From Azorinus chamasolen (taxonomy: Eukaryota; Mollusca; Bivalvia; Cardiida; Solecurtidae), in assembly GCA_963576725.1 (NCBI GenBank), contig OY755241.1:56606484-56670483 (forward strand): a DNA stretch of 64,000 nucleotides, given 5' to 3'. The notes under the pieces are model-generated. The model did no database searches. It was not told the DNA's origin and saw nothing but the letters and a program-made list of their open reading frames with translations. Made by a program: the position numbers and the translations under genes. Within the stretch, counting starts at the first letter, position 1. The number at the start of each line of letters is the position of its first letter. Below, in pieces: positions 20,991 through 30,812 of the stretch.

Positions 20991-21128
20991 TTGGGTACTC
21001 ACCTTTGTCTTAATGTCTATAGACTCCTTGTTATATTGTTTATTTAATCATTTAGAATAGCTATTTGTAAAATCGACTTTTCGGACATTTAGCATGCTAA
21101 GCATTAGCGACATAACTGGTATTTACAA

Positions 21129-21194
21129 GCAAACAGTTAGGACCCAGATGAGACGCCGAGTAACTCGGCGTCTCATCAGAATCCAAGCTGTTTG
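21129..21194. repeat. TT7 hairpin
   Basis: GCAAACAGTTAGGACCCAG, perfect inner stem AGACGCCGAG TAA CTCGGCGTCT, ending ATCCAAGCTGTTTG. Confidence 0.6.
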
Positions 21195-21221
21195 ATACTC
21201 AGTCAATAGTTTCTTTAACTA

Positions 21222-21450
21222 TTAACCCATTTGCTCCCATTGTATTCTTCTATGCTTATATATTGGATTAGTGTATCTTTTATCTAAGGGGTGTCTGGTC
21301 TAAATTTTCATTTTTGTTTTGTTTTATATTGAATTTCCTATCAGCAAACAGTGTAGACTCTGATCAGACGCCGCATTATGCGGCGTCTGATTAGAGTCTA
21401 CACTGTTTGCCTACGTCCCATATATGGGATCGTGGAAGCAAATGGGTTAA
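21222..21450 (+). mobile_element. TT6 MITE, complete
   Basis: TTAACCCATTTGCTCCC and GGAAGCAAATGGGTTAA (TTAA 21222-21225, 21447-21450) give 14-base inverted ends. Hairpin 21344-21410: GTAGACTCTGATCAGACGCC round CGCATTATGCG. A second small palindrome TCCCATATATGGGA lies right of it. Reference copy of the family. Confidence 0.85.
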
Positions 21451-21615
21451 ACCAATTATCTGTAAGGAAACAGTTGTAACAGCTTAGGTTTGTAGCACAC
21501 TTTGTTTTCAGCAGAAGAAGGGTTCAGAGTAATTTATGATTCATATCAGGGTTAAATGATTTGTTGATTGTGTTGATTAACGTCCGTTTCTGTCAATTAT
21601 GGGCTAATTGGACGA

Positions 21616-21648
21616 CATAGAGAGAGCGAGAAAGAGGGAGAGAGAGTT

Positions 21649-21725
<77 letters not shown>

Positions 21726-21785
21726 CAGAGACAGAGACACAGAGAGAGAGAGACAGACATACAGACAGAGGGGAGAGGGAGGGGG
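21616..21785. repeat. (GA)n / (GACA)n microsatellite
   Basis: GAGA and GACAGA tracts about 170 bp long. The 81-codon open frame through it is only repeat. Confidence 0.95.
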
Positions 21786-21895
21786 CGGATACGGAGAAAC
21801 CCGGACGCGATCCTACTCTTAGTATCTTTGATTCATTTAGATGCCCAGTTTAAAGAACTTATTTATTCGGACCTCCGTTTATGAAGTCTCATCAA

Positions 21896-21972
21896 AAGGA
21901 CTTGGTCTGGCGGGGGATCGAATCCTGGTACTGTAGTCTAGCGTGTTAACTACTCGGCCACGTTCACTGGTT
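21896..21972 (-). pseudogene. tRNA-like sequence (Ser/Leu type), degenerate
   Basis: On the minus strand: GTGGCCGAGTAGTTAACACGC (A-box region, with the TGG(C)CGAGTGGTTAA pattern of class II tRNAs), then AGGATTCGATCCC (B box). The stems do not all pair and the long variable arm is not clear. Probably a tRNA pseudogene or SINE head. Confidence 0.45.
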
Positions 21973-22059
21973 AAATGGGTGTTAAAGGGGTGTTTTCAGT
22001 CAAGAACGTTATTGCAAATATAGCATAACTCTTTCGCTTTTATTGATATTACATGTATT

Positions 22060-22230
22060 ACAGAGAAACACATACATTTGCATATTCAAGTCATTTCTTA
22101 AACAAACCCTATATTGTGACCAATCTTTAGAATCGTCTCGAAGAGACGGTTCTAAAAAGTGGTCACAAAATAGGGATTGGTGGAGAAATAAAGATGTTAA
22201 ATGATGTTGAAACTGTTTTAATTTACAATG
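22060..22230 (+). mobile_element. HP8 hairpin element
   Basis: Hairpin 22095-22189: AAACAAACCCTATATTGTGAC, CTTTAGAATCGTCTCG and the inverted arms, ending GGATTGGTGGAGAAA. Less perfect than the copies at 33763 and 52634. Confidence 0.6.
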
Positions 22231-22314
22231 TATATCGAGGGCGTGGTGCAAAACTATTTAACTCCTTCACAAAGTGAAGGAGTTACAATAGTTTTGCACC
22301 AAGCCCTCGGTATA
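22231..22314. repeat. 84-base hairpin with CTCCTTCAC apex
   Basis: TATCGAGGGCGTGGTGCAAA pairs with TTTGCACCAAGCCCTCGGTA, and inside it AACTCCTTCAC/GTGAAGGAGTT closes on AAA. Unlike any other hairpin in the window. It directly follows the HP8 hairpin. Confidence 0.75.
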
Positions 22315-22610
22315 CCTTATCTTTATCGCTAATTAACTATACTATTTGGTATATGAACCAAACATTTATTTCAAATGCACAAACTCTCAAATATAGTAAA
22401 AGTTGATACAATTCTCATTTTGATTTCCCGTTTACAATGTTCAGGCGTGTTTGTTAAAGATTTCAAATTCAGTCGCGGAATGACAAATTAAAACTCTCTC
22501 TTCTGTAAATGATTTATCTGCAATGATCAACCGCAAACAACATTGTGTTGACAGTCGTGAGTTGAATACATTAACAAGAAAATCCCCTTAGTTAAGAAAT
22601 ACGGCTACAT

Positions 22611-22852
22611 TTCACCCATCTCTTGCTGAATTTTAAAATACATGTCTCCTTCTTTACCCATGGTTGTATAATTACACACATCTTCACCGTCTACATATGT
22701 TTTTCGGTGCAATCACTGCTGTTGAGTGCACTGGTAGCACAATCAACTTGTAATAGTGCAGACCCTGATGATATACATGTAGCTCCTGCAGGAGCTGTTT
22801 AATCAGGGTCTTCATTATTTACAATATTGACGTGAACGGCAAGAGAAGTATA
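22611..22852 (-). mobile_element. TT5 MITE
   Basis: Left end TTCACCCATCTCTTGC (TTAA mutated). TT5 tail in reverse (CACTGCTGTTGAGTGCAC), hairpin 22750-22822 with apex GCTCCTGCAGGAGC, then ATATTGACGTGAACGGCAAG. The right TTAA is lost. Confidence 0.65.
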
Positions 22853-22926
22853 AAAGTGATTACTTGAATAACCTTCTGCGGAAGGATGACCGACTCGCAT
22901 TAGCAACAAGTTTGGATCTAGATAGT

Positions 22927-23106
22927 TTAACCCATTACCTCATAGGCTATGTTTTGATCAAACCTCTTTGAATAAATCTACCGAAAAGGAGCATTGACTA
23001 GAGAAACATATTGTTTTTAGAATTTTGTAGTTGAAACCATTGTGATAATTAGAGTATTTGGTCCCACATGTGACTTTTGCAGCGTCATTATGCGGGAATT
23101 GGTTAA
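22927..23106 (-). mobile_element. TT2 MITE, hairpin arm lost
   Basis: TTAACCCATTACCTC ... GGGAATTGGTTAA (23103-23106). The left arm GAAACCATTGTGATAATTAG runs into GGTCCCACATGTGAC; right arm deleted. Confidence 0.65.
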
Positions 23107-23155
23107 AAAGTGACTTTTAGAGGCATCAACAGGCGTCAATATGAAGGAATGGGTT
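23103..23155 (-). mobile_element. TT2 terminal fragment (53 bp)
   Basis: AAAAGTGACTTTTAGAGGC to GAAGGAATGGGTTAC: only the short-side end of TT2, joined at the TTAA of the previous copy. Confidence 0.5.
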
Positions 23156-23255
23156 ACAAGACAATGGTTGTTTTTTCAAGAAGAAAGAAATGCAGAAAAC
23201 TCCTGCAGAATCTTCGTGTGTTACATTTGCAGAGTCGCGATTTTAATTTGGCCAG

Positions 23256-23485
23256 TTAAACCATTACCTCATGGGTTATTTTTAAACCCTACCTCTTTGA
23301 AAAAATCTACAGAAAAGGAGTCTTTTACTAGAAAAAAGGACAAAAATACATTTGTGTAGTTTTGAAACCATTGTGATAAATAGGGCAATTGCTCCAATGG
23401 GGCAAATGCTCTATTGATCACAATGGTTTCAAAAAGTGACTTTTACAGATGCATCAAAAGGCTCCACTGTGATGGAATGGGTCAA
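23256..23485 (-). mobile_element. TT2 MITE
   Basis: TTAAACCATTACCTC ... GATGGAATGGGTCAA. Hairpin 23364-23430, apex GCTCCAATGGGGC with mutations. The Helitron candidate starts two bases after its right end. Confidence 0.7.
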
Positions 23486-23965
23486 TATCTATACTACTAA
23501 AAGAATGGACTCGATTTTGTGTCGGATTTGCCGTCTATATCAGATAAGGTGCATTGAAATAATTGTTACCGCTAATTAGTATAGATATGGCCATTGTCAC
23601 TTTTGAATCGAAAATTGAATAAAGGTGTCGTCTTCTTTCGAAAAACGTGGTAAATCCCTTATAATTTTAAATAGAAAATCTAAATATAGCTTGGAAAAGA
23701 CCTTGGCTGGCTTCGGGTAAATTGCAACTCAACCTAGCACCTGTCACAAGCAATGGACCCAATCGGTGAAATATGCCGAAATGGTCATTCTTATCCTCTT
23801 AGCAGTTTAATCATTTTTTATTTTTCAAGATTGTTAAGTTTTTATTGATTCCCGATACGTGTTAAATATTTCCGAATACTTCGTACTCATTGCCACTTAA
23901 ATATTGGGGTTTGGCGTCCATGTGAAAATTTCGTGAGAACCCTTCAAAACCAAAAAATCATGCAG

Positions 23966-24030
23966 GAAGAACACGTTTCAGCTTTGCCGGGTGAAAATCC
24001 GAACGTTTCACTTTTGCCGGGTGAAAATCC
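23966..24030. repeat. Short tandem duplication
   Basis: GCTTTGCCGGGTGAAAATCC and TTTTGCCGGGTGAAAATCC in direct repeat, about 30 bp apart. Confidence 0.6.
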
Positions 24031-24034
24031 GAAA

Positions 24035-24610
24035 CGGTAAGTATTTAAAACATTTTTATTATCAAATTTTTATATTTTTTAAAAGCTCGAATTACAGGAT
24101 TGGTACATACAGAATGTGAATCGAATTTAAACGTTGTTCTCATACCTTCGGTCGTTTCGGACCCATTCTATTCGACACAGTTCGATAACGTCTTGCGCAA
24201 CAGTACTTTTTGGATATGGCTTTATGCTCTATATTCTTAATATTCTTATTTAAAAAGATAAGGCTCGGCAAAATACCGGACTATCCCCCGCATGTATATT
24301 ATATCCCCCGCCTATGGTTCAGTCCGTATATATATATACGGAATGAACCACAGGGGGTGGGGGTGGGGGATATTCCGGTATTTTGCCTAAGGCTCTAAGC
24401 CCATTCTGACTTGGGGTTTTAGGGGCCAGGCACCTACTAAATGCAATGACATTTTATTTGACCTTAGAGTTAGACGCACCCCCTCCCCCTCTCTCTCTCT
24501 CTCTCTCTCTCCCCTCTTAGGTCAGTAAGTTTTTATAATCAAATATATTAAATTTTATATTTATTAAGCTCGAATTACAGGATTGGTGCATTCGGAATAT
24601 GAATCGAATT
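24035..24610. repeat. Direct repeats flanking a large hairpin
   Basis: CTCGAATTACAGGATTGGT is found at about 24087 and 24572, with similar flanks on both sides (TTTTTAT-rich before, GAATCGAATTT after). The inverted repeat at 24267-24387, a CT microsatellite at 24483-24512 and a C run lie in or beside the block. Confidence 0.6.
24267..24387. repeat. Large imperfect hairpin (about 120 bases)
   Basis: GGCAAAATACCGGA pairs with TCCGGTATTTTGCC at the base, CCCCCGC/GGGGGTGGGGGTGGGGG in the middle and GTTCAGTCCGTATATA with TATATACGGAATGAAC at the apex. The arms are about 60 bases. Confidence 0.75.
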
Positions 24611-24788
24611 TGCCCCCCCCCCCACCCCCTCTGGATTATGTTTGAATTTAATTTTAAAATTCCAGGTAAGATGTAAAACACTGGCTAAAGATCCTTGCAT
24701 ATCCCACGGCTCTTGACACAAAAAAATATTTATAGTGGGAGTGGCTTCTTTGGTGTGTACAAATAACTGGTGGATAATCAATCCCGTA

Positions 24789-24866
24789 TCATGTGGCTCA
24801 GTAGCTCAGTGGTTAGAGCGCTGGCACGGTGAGCCAGACGCCCTGGGTTCGAGCCCATCGTTATGT
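24789..24866 (+). pseudogene. tRNA-like sequence
   Basis: A box TAGCTCAGTGGTTAGAGCG, anticodon stem CTGGC/GCCAG with loop ACGGTGA (anticodon GGT, but C instead of U at position 33), B box GGGTTCGAGCCC. The acceptor stem does not pair. A SINE head or tRNA pseudogene. Confidence 0.5.
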
Positions 24867-25089
24867 CAAAACTGCCAGTTTGTCAAAAAAGATTTATAGT
24901 ACAAAAGAGTTGGTCATTTCGTCTAAAGGGATTTATACAGAGAATTGATTTATATACAGTGCATACATATAAGTGATGATTACCAGGTGAATTGTATCTA
25001 ATGTACATGAGATGAAAACAGTTTCAAACACTACAATGTATTATTCTGTATCAAAATGATTTATGATTAATCCTTCTCCTGTTGCTGTC

Positions 25090-25326
25090 TTAACCCTTTC
25101 CCTAATAGCGCATTTACTTTATTCTTCGACTAAAGAAAATAGTTCAAATTTATATATTCATGAACATATACCATAAAACATTTTCTATATCCTAGCAGGT
25201 GGTAGCTTAAAGCAAACTGAAATTAAAGCAGAATGTGCCTTTATTTGCATTCTACTTTACTTTCAACCTGCTTTAAGTGGTCACCTGTCTTCATAACAAG
25301 AAACAGGCTATTGGGTAAAGGGTTAA
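25090..25326 (+). mobile_element. TT9 MITE: TTAA ends with TA1-type hairpin
   Basis: TTAACCCTTTCCC at left, GGTAAAGGGTTAA at right (TTAA 25090-25093, 25323-25326). The hairpin 25196-25287 is not the usual TT scaffold: CAGGTGGTAGCTTAAAGC ... GCTTTAAGTGGTCACCTG is the TA1/TA2 scaffold. Reference copy of this chimeric family. Confidence 0.75.
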
Positions 25327-25460
25327 AGACCTCATTTTAAAGATATAATTGGGAGGTTTTATAGTACTTTGTGTTTCAAAACTAAAAGTTTTTGTCTCAG
25401 AACTTTGTGATAATTTAATTGTCTGACAGATAGTCAGTTTATTATATGTGAGTTATTTAT

Positions 25461-26325
25461 TTTTGTGTCACGTTTTGCCGAGGTGACACTTGGGGATCAC
25501 TTTTCCGGCGTCTGTCTGTCCGTCTGTCTGTCTGTCTGTCCGTCACACTTTTTCCGTCACTTTTCTTTTTGGCTATAACTCCTGTTCTACTGATGCTTTT
25601 CAGATGATATTTCATTTATGGAAAAAACTTCATGAATGGAAGTGTCTTACACAAGGTTCATAACTCTTGCACCAATACTGTGAGAGTTATATCCCTTTTC
25701 CACATTTTCTTTTCAAGCAGATAACTTCAGTTATACTGAAGCTATTGAGATGAAATATCATTTATGGAAAGAACTTGCTGAGTTGAAGTGTCTTGCACAA
25801 GGTTCATAACTCTTGCATTAATACTGTGAGAGTTATCCCCCTTTTCCAAATTTTCTTTTCCTGCAGATAACTTCAGCTATACTGAAGCTTTTGAGATGAA
25901 ATTTCAGTTCTGGAAATAGCTTGATGAAAGGAATTGTCTAGCACAAGGTTCATAACTCTTGCATCAATATTGTTAGAGTTATTGCCTTTTTCCACATTTT
26001 CTTTTCCAGCAGATAACTTTAGTTATACTGGAGCGTTTGAGATGAAATTTCATTTATGGAAAGAGCTTGATGAGTTAAATTGTTTGGTCAAGGTTCATAA
26101 CTCTTGCTCAGTACTGTGAGTTATCCCCCTTTTCCAAATTTTCTGTTTTGGCAGATAACTTCATTTATGAAAAGAGTTTGATCAGTAGAAGTGTTTTGCA
26201 CAGGGTTCATAACTCTTGCATCAGTACTGTGAGAGTTATTCACCTTTTAATTTATGGAAAAAGTTTGCTTACGAAAGGTTTCGGCAGGTGACACATGTGT
26301 TCCGAGGAACACCCGATTCTGGTTT
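25461..26325. repeat. Tandem array, unit about 146 bp, with inverted flanks
   Basis: GGTTCATAACTCTTGC recurs at 25655, 25801, 25947, 26092 and 26203, giving steps of 146, 146, 145 and 111 bp. Each unit includes AGATAACTTCAGTTATACTG and GAGATGAAAT(A/T)TCA(T)TTATGG. A TCTG/TCCG microsatellite lies at the left. The whole is flanked by TGTGTCAC..TTGCCGA (25464) and TCGGCAGGTGACACA (26281), an inverted pair that may mark an element. An open frame at 25934-26119 follows the repeat and is not a gene. Confidence 0.75.
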
Positions 26326-26439
26326 TTATATATATTTTGGTTATGTTTAATAGTTACAATATTAAAAACATAAATCAGTTTCCTTCGTCAATCTAGCCAG
26401 CATTAACCCATAACCCCATAAATATATCTTTTTACACCA

Positions 26440-26677
26440 TTAATCCTTTACTCCATAGATATCCCTTTTTACACATTTAATTAATTCCCTACTGAAAAAA
26501 ATATACGGTAAGAAATATGCACCATAAAAAAATTGACCTACATCCTAGCAGATGATAGCTTAAAGCAGGTTGAAAGTAGGGCTGAATTAACCTTAAGGCA
26601 CTTTCTGCTCTTTCAACCTGCTTTAACTGGTCACCTGTCTTCAAAGCAAAGAGATAGTCTATGAAGTAAAGGAATTA
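26440..26677 (+). mobile_element. TT9 MITE, second copy
   Basis: TTAATCCTTTACTCC ... AAGTAAAGGAATTAT. Hairpin about 26550-26640 (GATAGCTTAAAGCAGGTTG, CAACCTGCTTTAACTGG). Another TTAACCC start at 26403 just before it is a truncated piece. Confidence 0.6.
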
Positions 26678-26680
26678 TTC

Positions 26681-26873
26681 ATATCTTAAAATTATCCAAC
26701 TTTATACAGTCAGGAATATAGACCATAACAAATTGTTCCTATAACATAGCAGTTGCAAACTTTAAGAAGACTGAAAGTAAAGCAGAATGCACCTTAAATG
26801 CTTTACTTTCAACCTGCATTAAGTTGCCACCAGGTCTTCAAAACTAAAAATATGCTTTGGGGTATAGGTTTAA
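26681..26873 (+). mobile_element. TT9 MITE, third copy, decayed
   Basis: AAGACTGAAAGTAAAGCAG ... CTTTACTTTCAACCTGCATT hairpin and right end GGGGTATAGGTTTAA. The left end is unclear. Three TT9 copies within 1.8 kb. Confidence 0.5.
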
Positions 26874-27144
26874 GAAACCAGCTGTAAAAGATCTGATTTT
26901 AAAGTCATACATGTAGTTAGGTTTTATGTTAAAAAAAATTTTTTTTTCCTCTCAAAAGTATTTTGTGTAATCACGAACTAATAACACATCAGTTATTACT
27001 TCGTGGTATATTGTCTGACAGATAGTCAATTTATTATCATATGAGTTATTTAAGTTTTGTTATATATTTTTGGGTTACGTTTAATAAAATAACAATAAAA
27101 AAGTCAAATAATTCAGTTATTTTTTTTCTATTTTCCTTTGCCTA

Positions 27145-27342
27145 CAGTAAAAACTCTCTGCCTGGACAAAATTTACAAAAAAGTGTTTTATTTCAATGAG
27201 CTTCAAAAGATATTAGCATGTGCAATTTCTAACAGCTCGATCAGTAACTTAGCTCATTGAAGCTGTACAAACATACACATCTAGATTTGATAATTCCCAA
27301 AAATAAACAAGTACAAATGCCAGGCATGGACAGATTTTACTG
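27145..27342. mobile_element. TA3 MITE (198 bp)
   Basis: Flanked by TA (27143-27144, 27343-27344). Terminal inverted repeats CAGTAAAAACTCTCTGCCTG and CATGGACAGATTTTACTG, with GCCAGGC inside. Internal stem TTCAATGAGCTTCA ... AGCTCATTGAAGCT. TIRs resemble TA1 in the first eight bases only. Confidence 0.65.
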
Positions 27343-27526
27343 TAATGCATCCAGTTAAACATTTCAACCATGAATACCATTTATCCACTGTCCACAGCTG
27401 GTAATATTATTTCATTTCTCCATGGATATTTTACTGCTCCTTCACCTTTGAATAATAATGAACTGATTTTAAAAATATTTCGTAAGATTAAATTAACCAA
27501 AAAAATTAAATATTTTATTAACAAAC

Positions 27527-27623
27527 AGGACAGACTTTGATTAGACAGGACCTGTCTGATCTAGGTTTATCAGCTTTGGAAAAGGATATTGATGAAAGGT
27601 GCATTGATGGAGTAAATGATTAA
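27527..27623 (-). mobile_element. TT1 remnant
   Basis: AACAGGACAGACTTTGATTAG ... GTCTGATCTAGG hairpin remnant; ends GGAGTAAATGATTAA (TTAA 27620-27623). Confidence 0.5.
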
Positions 27624-27669
27624 TTTAGACAGCTTTATAAAAATGGGGAAAATATTGTTCATACATATA

Positions 27670-27835
27670 CAGTGAAACCTCTTTATTACGACTGCTTTAA
27701 AAAATAATAGATTATATAAAAGGCAAGTGGCAAAGTGAAAGTAAATCAAAAAGTTCCTAAAGGAGCTTTGTTTTACTTTCGCGTTCCTTTAAACAACCAC
27801 ATGAGTAATTTACAGGTCGTTTAGGAGTTCAACTG
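27670..27835. mobile_element. TA1 MITE
   Basis: TA flanks; CAGTGAAACCTCTTTATTAC at left and GTCGTTTAGGAGTTCAACTG at right. Hairpin with GTGAAAGTAAATC, apex TTCCTAAAGGAGC and GTTTTACTTTCG. Confidence 0.65.
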
Positions 27836-28395
27836 TATATAGCAATTGGTAAAGGTTTTGAAAACCATAACTTTCCAATAATTATGTCTCTCACAAGTTA
27901 GTGGCTGGAACATTATTTTTGCACTGTCTGCCTGTCATGCTTTGGTTTCCCAAGAATATGTTTTCTGCACATGATCCAGTCGTCTAATATGGGTCGCTTG
28001 AGACTACATTTCATATCAGTAGGTACAAGGTCACATGACCTGTAGCTAAAAATAGATTTTTAATTTCTTGACAATAACTTTAATTATCATAGCCTTTTGG
28101 TTGAAAACAAAGAAATCTATCAGAAGAGTCTTTTTCTTATGATATCCTAGATGGTATGGGCTTTTATTTACTGAATCCCGCGCTTGCGCGGGTCCTTTTT
28201 CTAGTAGTATTAAATACAAATGTGGTTAGTGAATATAATACACTAGACAAAATTTTGCAAATTCAAGATGCTTCGACATCAACATAACCAGTAATGATAT
28301 CGCGACTAGTCAATGCTAAGGCAATTACTGGGAGACCAGTCATTATAAAATTCCACTTTACTCTTACTCTACTGTGAGAAAATAATTAACCCATC

Positions 28396-28640
28396 TTTAC
28401 CCTTTCACTGCCACTGTCGCATAAATGCACCACGACAAATAGTGCAGTCCCAGTCTCAATCTCTATTTATATATCTGTGCTTTATTCCTTTAAAATTTGC
28501 ATCTATTTATCTCATTTACTTATTTTTTATTAAACAAACACACAAGCAAACTTGCCCTTCCTTCCAGAAAAGTCGAGAACATGTACGTCCAAAATGCAGA
28601 AATGTTGTTTTTATCATACGCAAATAAATAGTATTTTTTT
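28396..28640 (+). mobile_element. TT4 MITE without hairpin
   Basis: TACCCTTTCACTGCCACTG, GACAAATAGTGCAGTCCCA joins directly to GTCTCAATCTCTATTT: the hairpin apex and right arm are deleted. The tail fades by about 28640 without a right end. An unrelated TTAACCC start at 28386 precedes it. Confidence 0.6.
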
Positions 28641-28703
28641 TAACGGAAACAGTGAAAACAAGCGGATGCCAACTCTCGTCTGTTACTTTTGGAAATTAAT
28701 AAC

Positions 28704-28903
28704 TTAATCCCGTAGTCCATAAATACGCCTTTCTACGTCTTTGCAAACAGAGTAGACCTAGATAAGACGGTTACTATACTGCTCTTATAAGAACTGTCTT
28801 ATCAGGGTCTGCTCTGTTTGCTTATAATAATATAGATATGATTCTACTTTCTGCCATGGCCAATAATACTTATGTTCATATGTCATTATACAAATACAGT
28901 AAA
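28704..28903 (+). mobile_element. TT1 MITE, right end replaced
   Basis: TTAATCCCGTAGTCC; hairpin 28743-28821 enlarged at its apex (ACTATACTGCTCTTATAAG). The tail runs to CATTATACAAATA and then meets a TA1 end. Confidence 0.65.
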
Positions 28904-29030
28904 ACTCGATACTACGAAAATTTAGTAATCAAATATGCATGTCTTTGTAGCCAGGTGGCTGCTTAATGCAGGATGAAAGTCATGCAGAAAGCTGCTAGAG
29001 ACGTTCACCCTGTATTAAGCTGCCACCTGT
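28904..29030 (+). mobile_element. TA1 MITE, right end missing
   Basis: CAGTAAAACTCGATACTACG start; hairpin AGGTGGCTGCTTAATGCAGG ... CTGTATTAAGCTGCCACCTG. Cut off where the next TT2 begins. Confidence 0.55.
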
Positions 29031-29035
29031 CCTGA

Positions 29036-29238
29036 CCTTTTCCCTCATATTGACGCCTCTGCAAAAATCACCTGTTGAAACCATTGTGAAAAATAAAGCA
29101 TTTGCTCCTATAGGAACAAATGCTCTATTTATCACAATTGGTTCTCTAAATTTTTCCTTTTCCTCTAGTTAATGCTCCTTTTCGGTAGATTTATTAAAAG
29201 TGGTTGGATCTCAAATAGCCAATGAGGTTATGGGTTAA
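29036..29238 (+). mobile_element. TT2 MITE, left TTAA lost
   Basis: CCTTTTCCCTCATATTGACG; hairpin 29077-29146 with apex GCTCCTATAGGAAC; ends GAGGTTATGGGTTAA (29235-29238). A TT1 right end fragment follows to TTAA 29350-29353 (GCTATTCATGGAGCCAGG), and another TT1 piece lies at 29464-29575 (GTGTTTGCTTATGGAATG). Confidence 0.7.
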
Positions 29239-29609
29239 AGGTCGATAATGGTACGTATCTACGTGTTGGTATAATCAAGATTTGACTGTAAATCTAATTA
29301 ATATTCATGGTGTCGTTATTTAATACATGGCTATTCATGGAGCCAGGGGTTAAAATGCATAACCTTTTATATATATAGGACAGAAGTACCAGCTTGACAT
29401 GGTAAAATGTGTATGAACTTGGATAGGGATAGTACTGAGGTCGAAAATGTAACACATGTATAAAATGATCTGGATCTGCTGTGTTTGCTTATGGAATGAT
29501 ATAGATCTGATTCTAGAGTTTCTGTCACCACCGTCATCATTCCTAACCACCCCGTGTTCATGTATTACAATTCATTCTGCTGAAGTCCAATGGACGATGT
29601 ATGCTAGTT

Positions 29610-29838
29610 TTAACCCATTGCCACATATTGACGCCTTTTGATGCGTCTGTAAAAGTCACTTTCTAAAACCATTGTGATAAATAGAGCATTTGCTCCATAG
29701 GAGCAAATGCTCTATTTATCACAATGGTTTCAACACTACACAAATCTAAAACATTCCTTTCCTCAAGTTGTTTCTCCTTTCCGGTAGATGTATTCAAAGA
29801 GTTAGGACTTTAAAATAGTCTATGAGGTAATGGGTTAA
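29610..29838 (+). mobile_element. TT2 MITE, complete
   Basis: TTAACCCATTGCC ... GAGGTAATGGGTTAA (29610-29613, 29835-29838). Hairpin 29666-29730, perfect arms round CTCCATAGGAG. Beyond it, 29839-30122 has only an 83-codon open frame with no recognised content. Confidence 0.8.
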
Positions 29839-30122
29839 AGTAATTTGTATGACTCCAGACTTAGTTCTTCGTTTTATCTATTATCTAATTCATTTATACA
29901 AATACAGCTCATAAATAACTGTAAAATCATTATGTCTGACATGATTTTCATTAGGTTAAGAGTTGAGCATCAAAAGGATGATAAAAACCAACAAAAAACG
30001 CCATCTTTGCTGAGTAGTTTTGGTGTTATTGGACCGGCTCGTCTCAGTTTAGCAATATCCTTCAATTTCAATAGTAATAAACCCTCTCAATCTTGAATTA
30101 TCAGTGTTAAAACGTCCATTAG

Positions 30123-30366
30123 TTCACCCTTTCCCTGTTCTTTGTTTATTCCAAATTTTAATACCTACTAAATATTCATGGAGAAATTAGTTGAAATAAG
30201 GAAGGTGGAACAGTGTAGCCATTTTACAAACTAAGGAACCAGATCTATCAAATTCTATTAGCAAACAGTGTAGACCCAGATCAGACGGCTCCTATAGGAG
30301 CCGTCTGATCTGAGTCTTCTCTGTTTGCAAATTTGTGAAAACGCGTTTATGAGGGAAAAGGGTTAA
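30123..30366 (-). mobile_element. TT1b MITE
   Basis: TTCACCCTTTCCCTG (TTAA mutated) at left, GGGAAAAGGGTTAA at right (30363-30366). Hairpin 30261-30328 with apex GCTCCTATAGGAGC. A further TT1 hairpin scrap is at 30505-30565. Confidence 0.75.
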
Positions 30367-30617
30367 GTCTAGAAACTGTAGAGTCCTTCTACTTCGAAAA
30401 AGCTAAACAATTATTGGAGATGTAATTGATGTTGAAAAGATCAAATGTTGAAATATATAATGTTTTGTGTTGGAATTGAATCATGTGTTCTATTGAGACA
30501 CATTTACCAACAGAGAAGACCAAGTTCTGAACTGTCTGATCAGGGTCGGTTTGATTTGTTTAAACAATGTCCTAGATCTTATTTTATACTTGTTGATATA
30601 GCATTATAAAATAATTA

Positions 30618-30810
30618 CAATAAACCCCTCTAATGCGACCAGCAAAAAGGGGCATAATTCACAGTGGCAAAGGCAGGTGGTAGCTTAAGGCAGGACAAAA
30701 GGAGCCTATAGGAGCTTTCTGCGTAACTTTCGTCCTGCATTAAGCAACCACCTGCTTATAAAGACATCCATATTTATTCATCAAGTGGTCGCATTAGACA
30801 GTTTTTACTG
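30618..30810. mobile_element. TA1 MITE (GCGACC end variant)
   Basis: CAATAAACCCCTCTAATGCG at left, GTCGCATTAGACAGTTTTTACTG at right reads as its inverse. Hairpin GGCAGGTGGTAGCTTAAGG ... GCATTAAGCAACCACCTGC. Its right TA (30811-30812) is also the left TA of the next TA2. Confidence 0.7.
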
Positions 30811-30812
30811 TA

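Larger units (their letters stand above)
23488..28204 (+). mobile_element. Candidate non-autonomous Helitron
   Basis: The left end is A|TCTATACTACTAAAAG, the TC start typical of Helitrons. The right end has a 7-bp GC-rich stem CCCGCGC TT GCGCGGG (28177-28192), eight bases, then CTAG at 28201-28204 followed by T: the canonical Helitron 3' hairpin and CTRR end with insertion between A and T. No Rep/helicase frame was seen in the 4.7 kb, so it would be non-autonomous. It holds three TT9 copies, a TA3, a TA1, a tandem array and a large hairpin, many possibly later insertions. Weak point: the two ends might belong to different elements. Confidence 0.5.

Noticed and set aside
21608..21853. Arg/Glu-rich frame as a coiled-coil protein
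   Set aside because: Encoded by a (GA)n microsatellite.
24789..24866. Functional tRNA-Thr gene
   Set aside because: The anticodon GGT is not the form normally used in animals, position 33 is C, and the acceptor stem fails.
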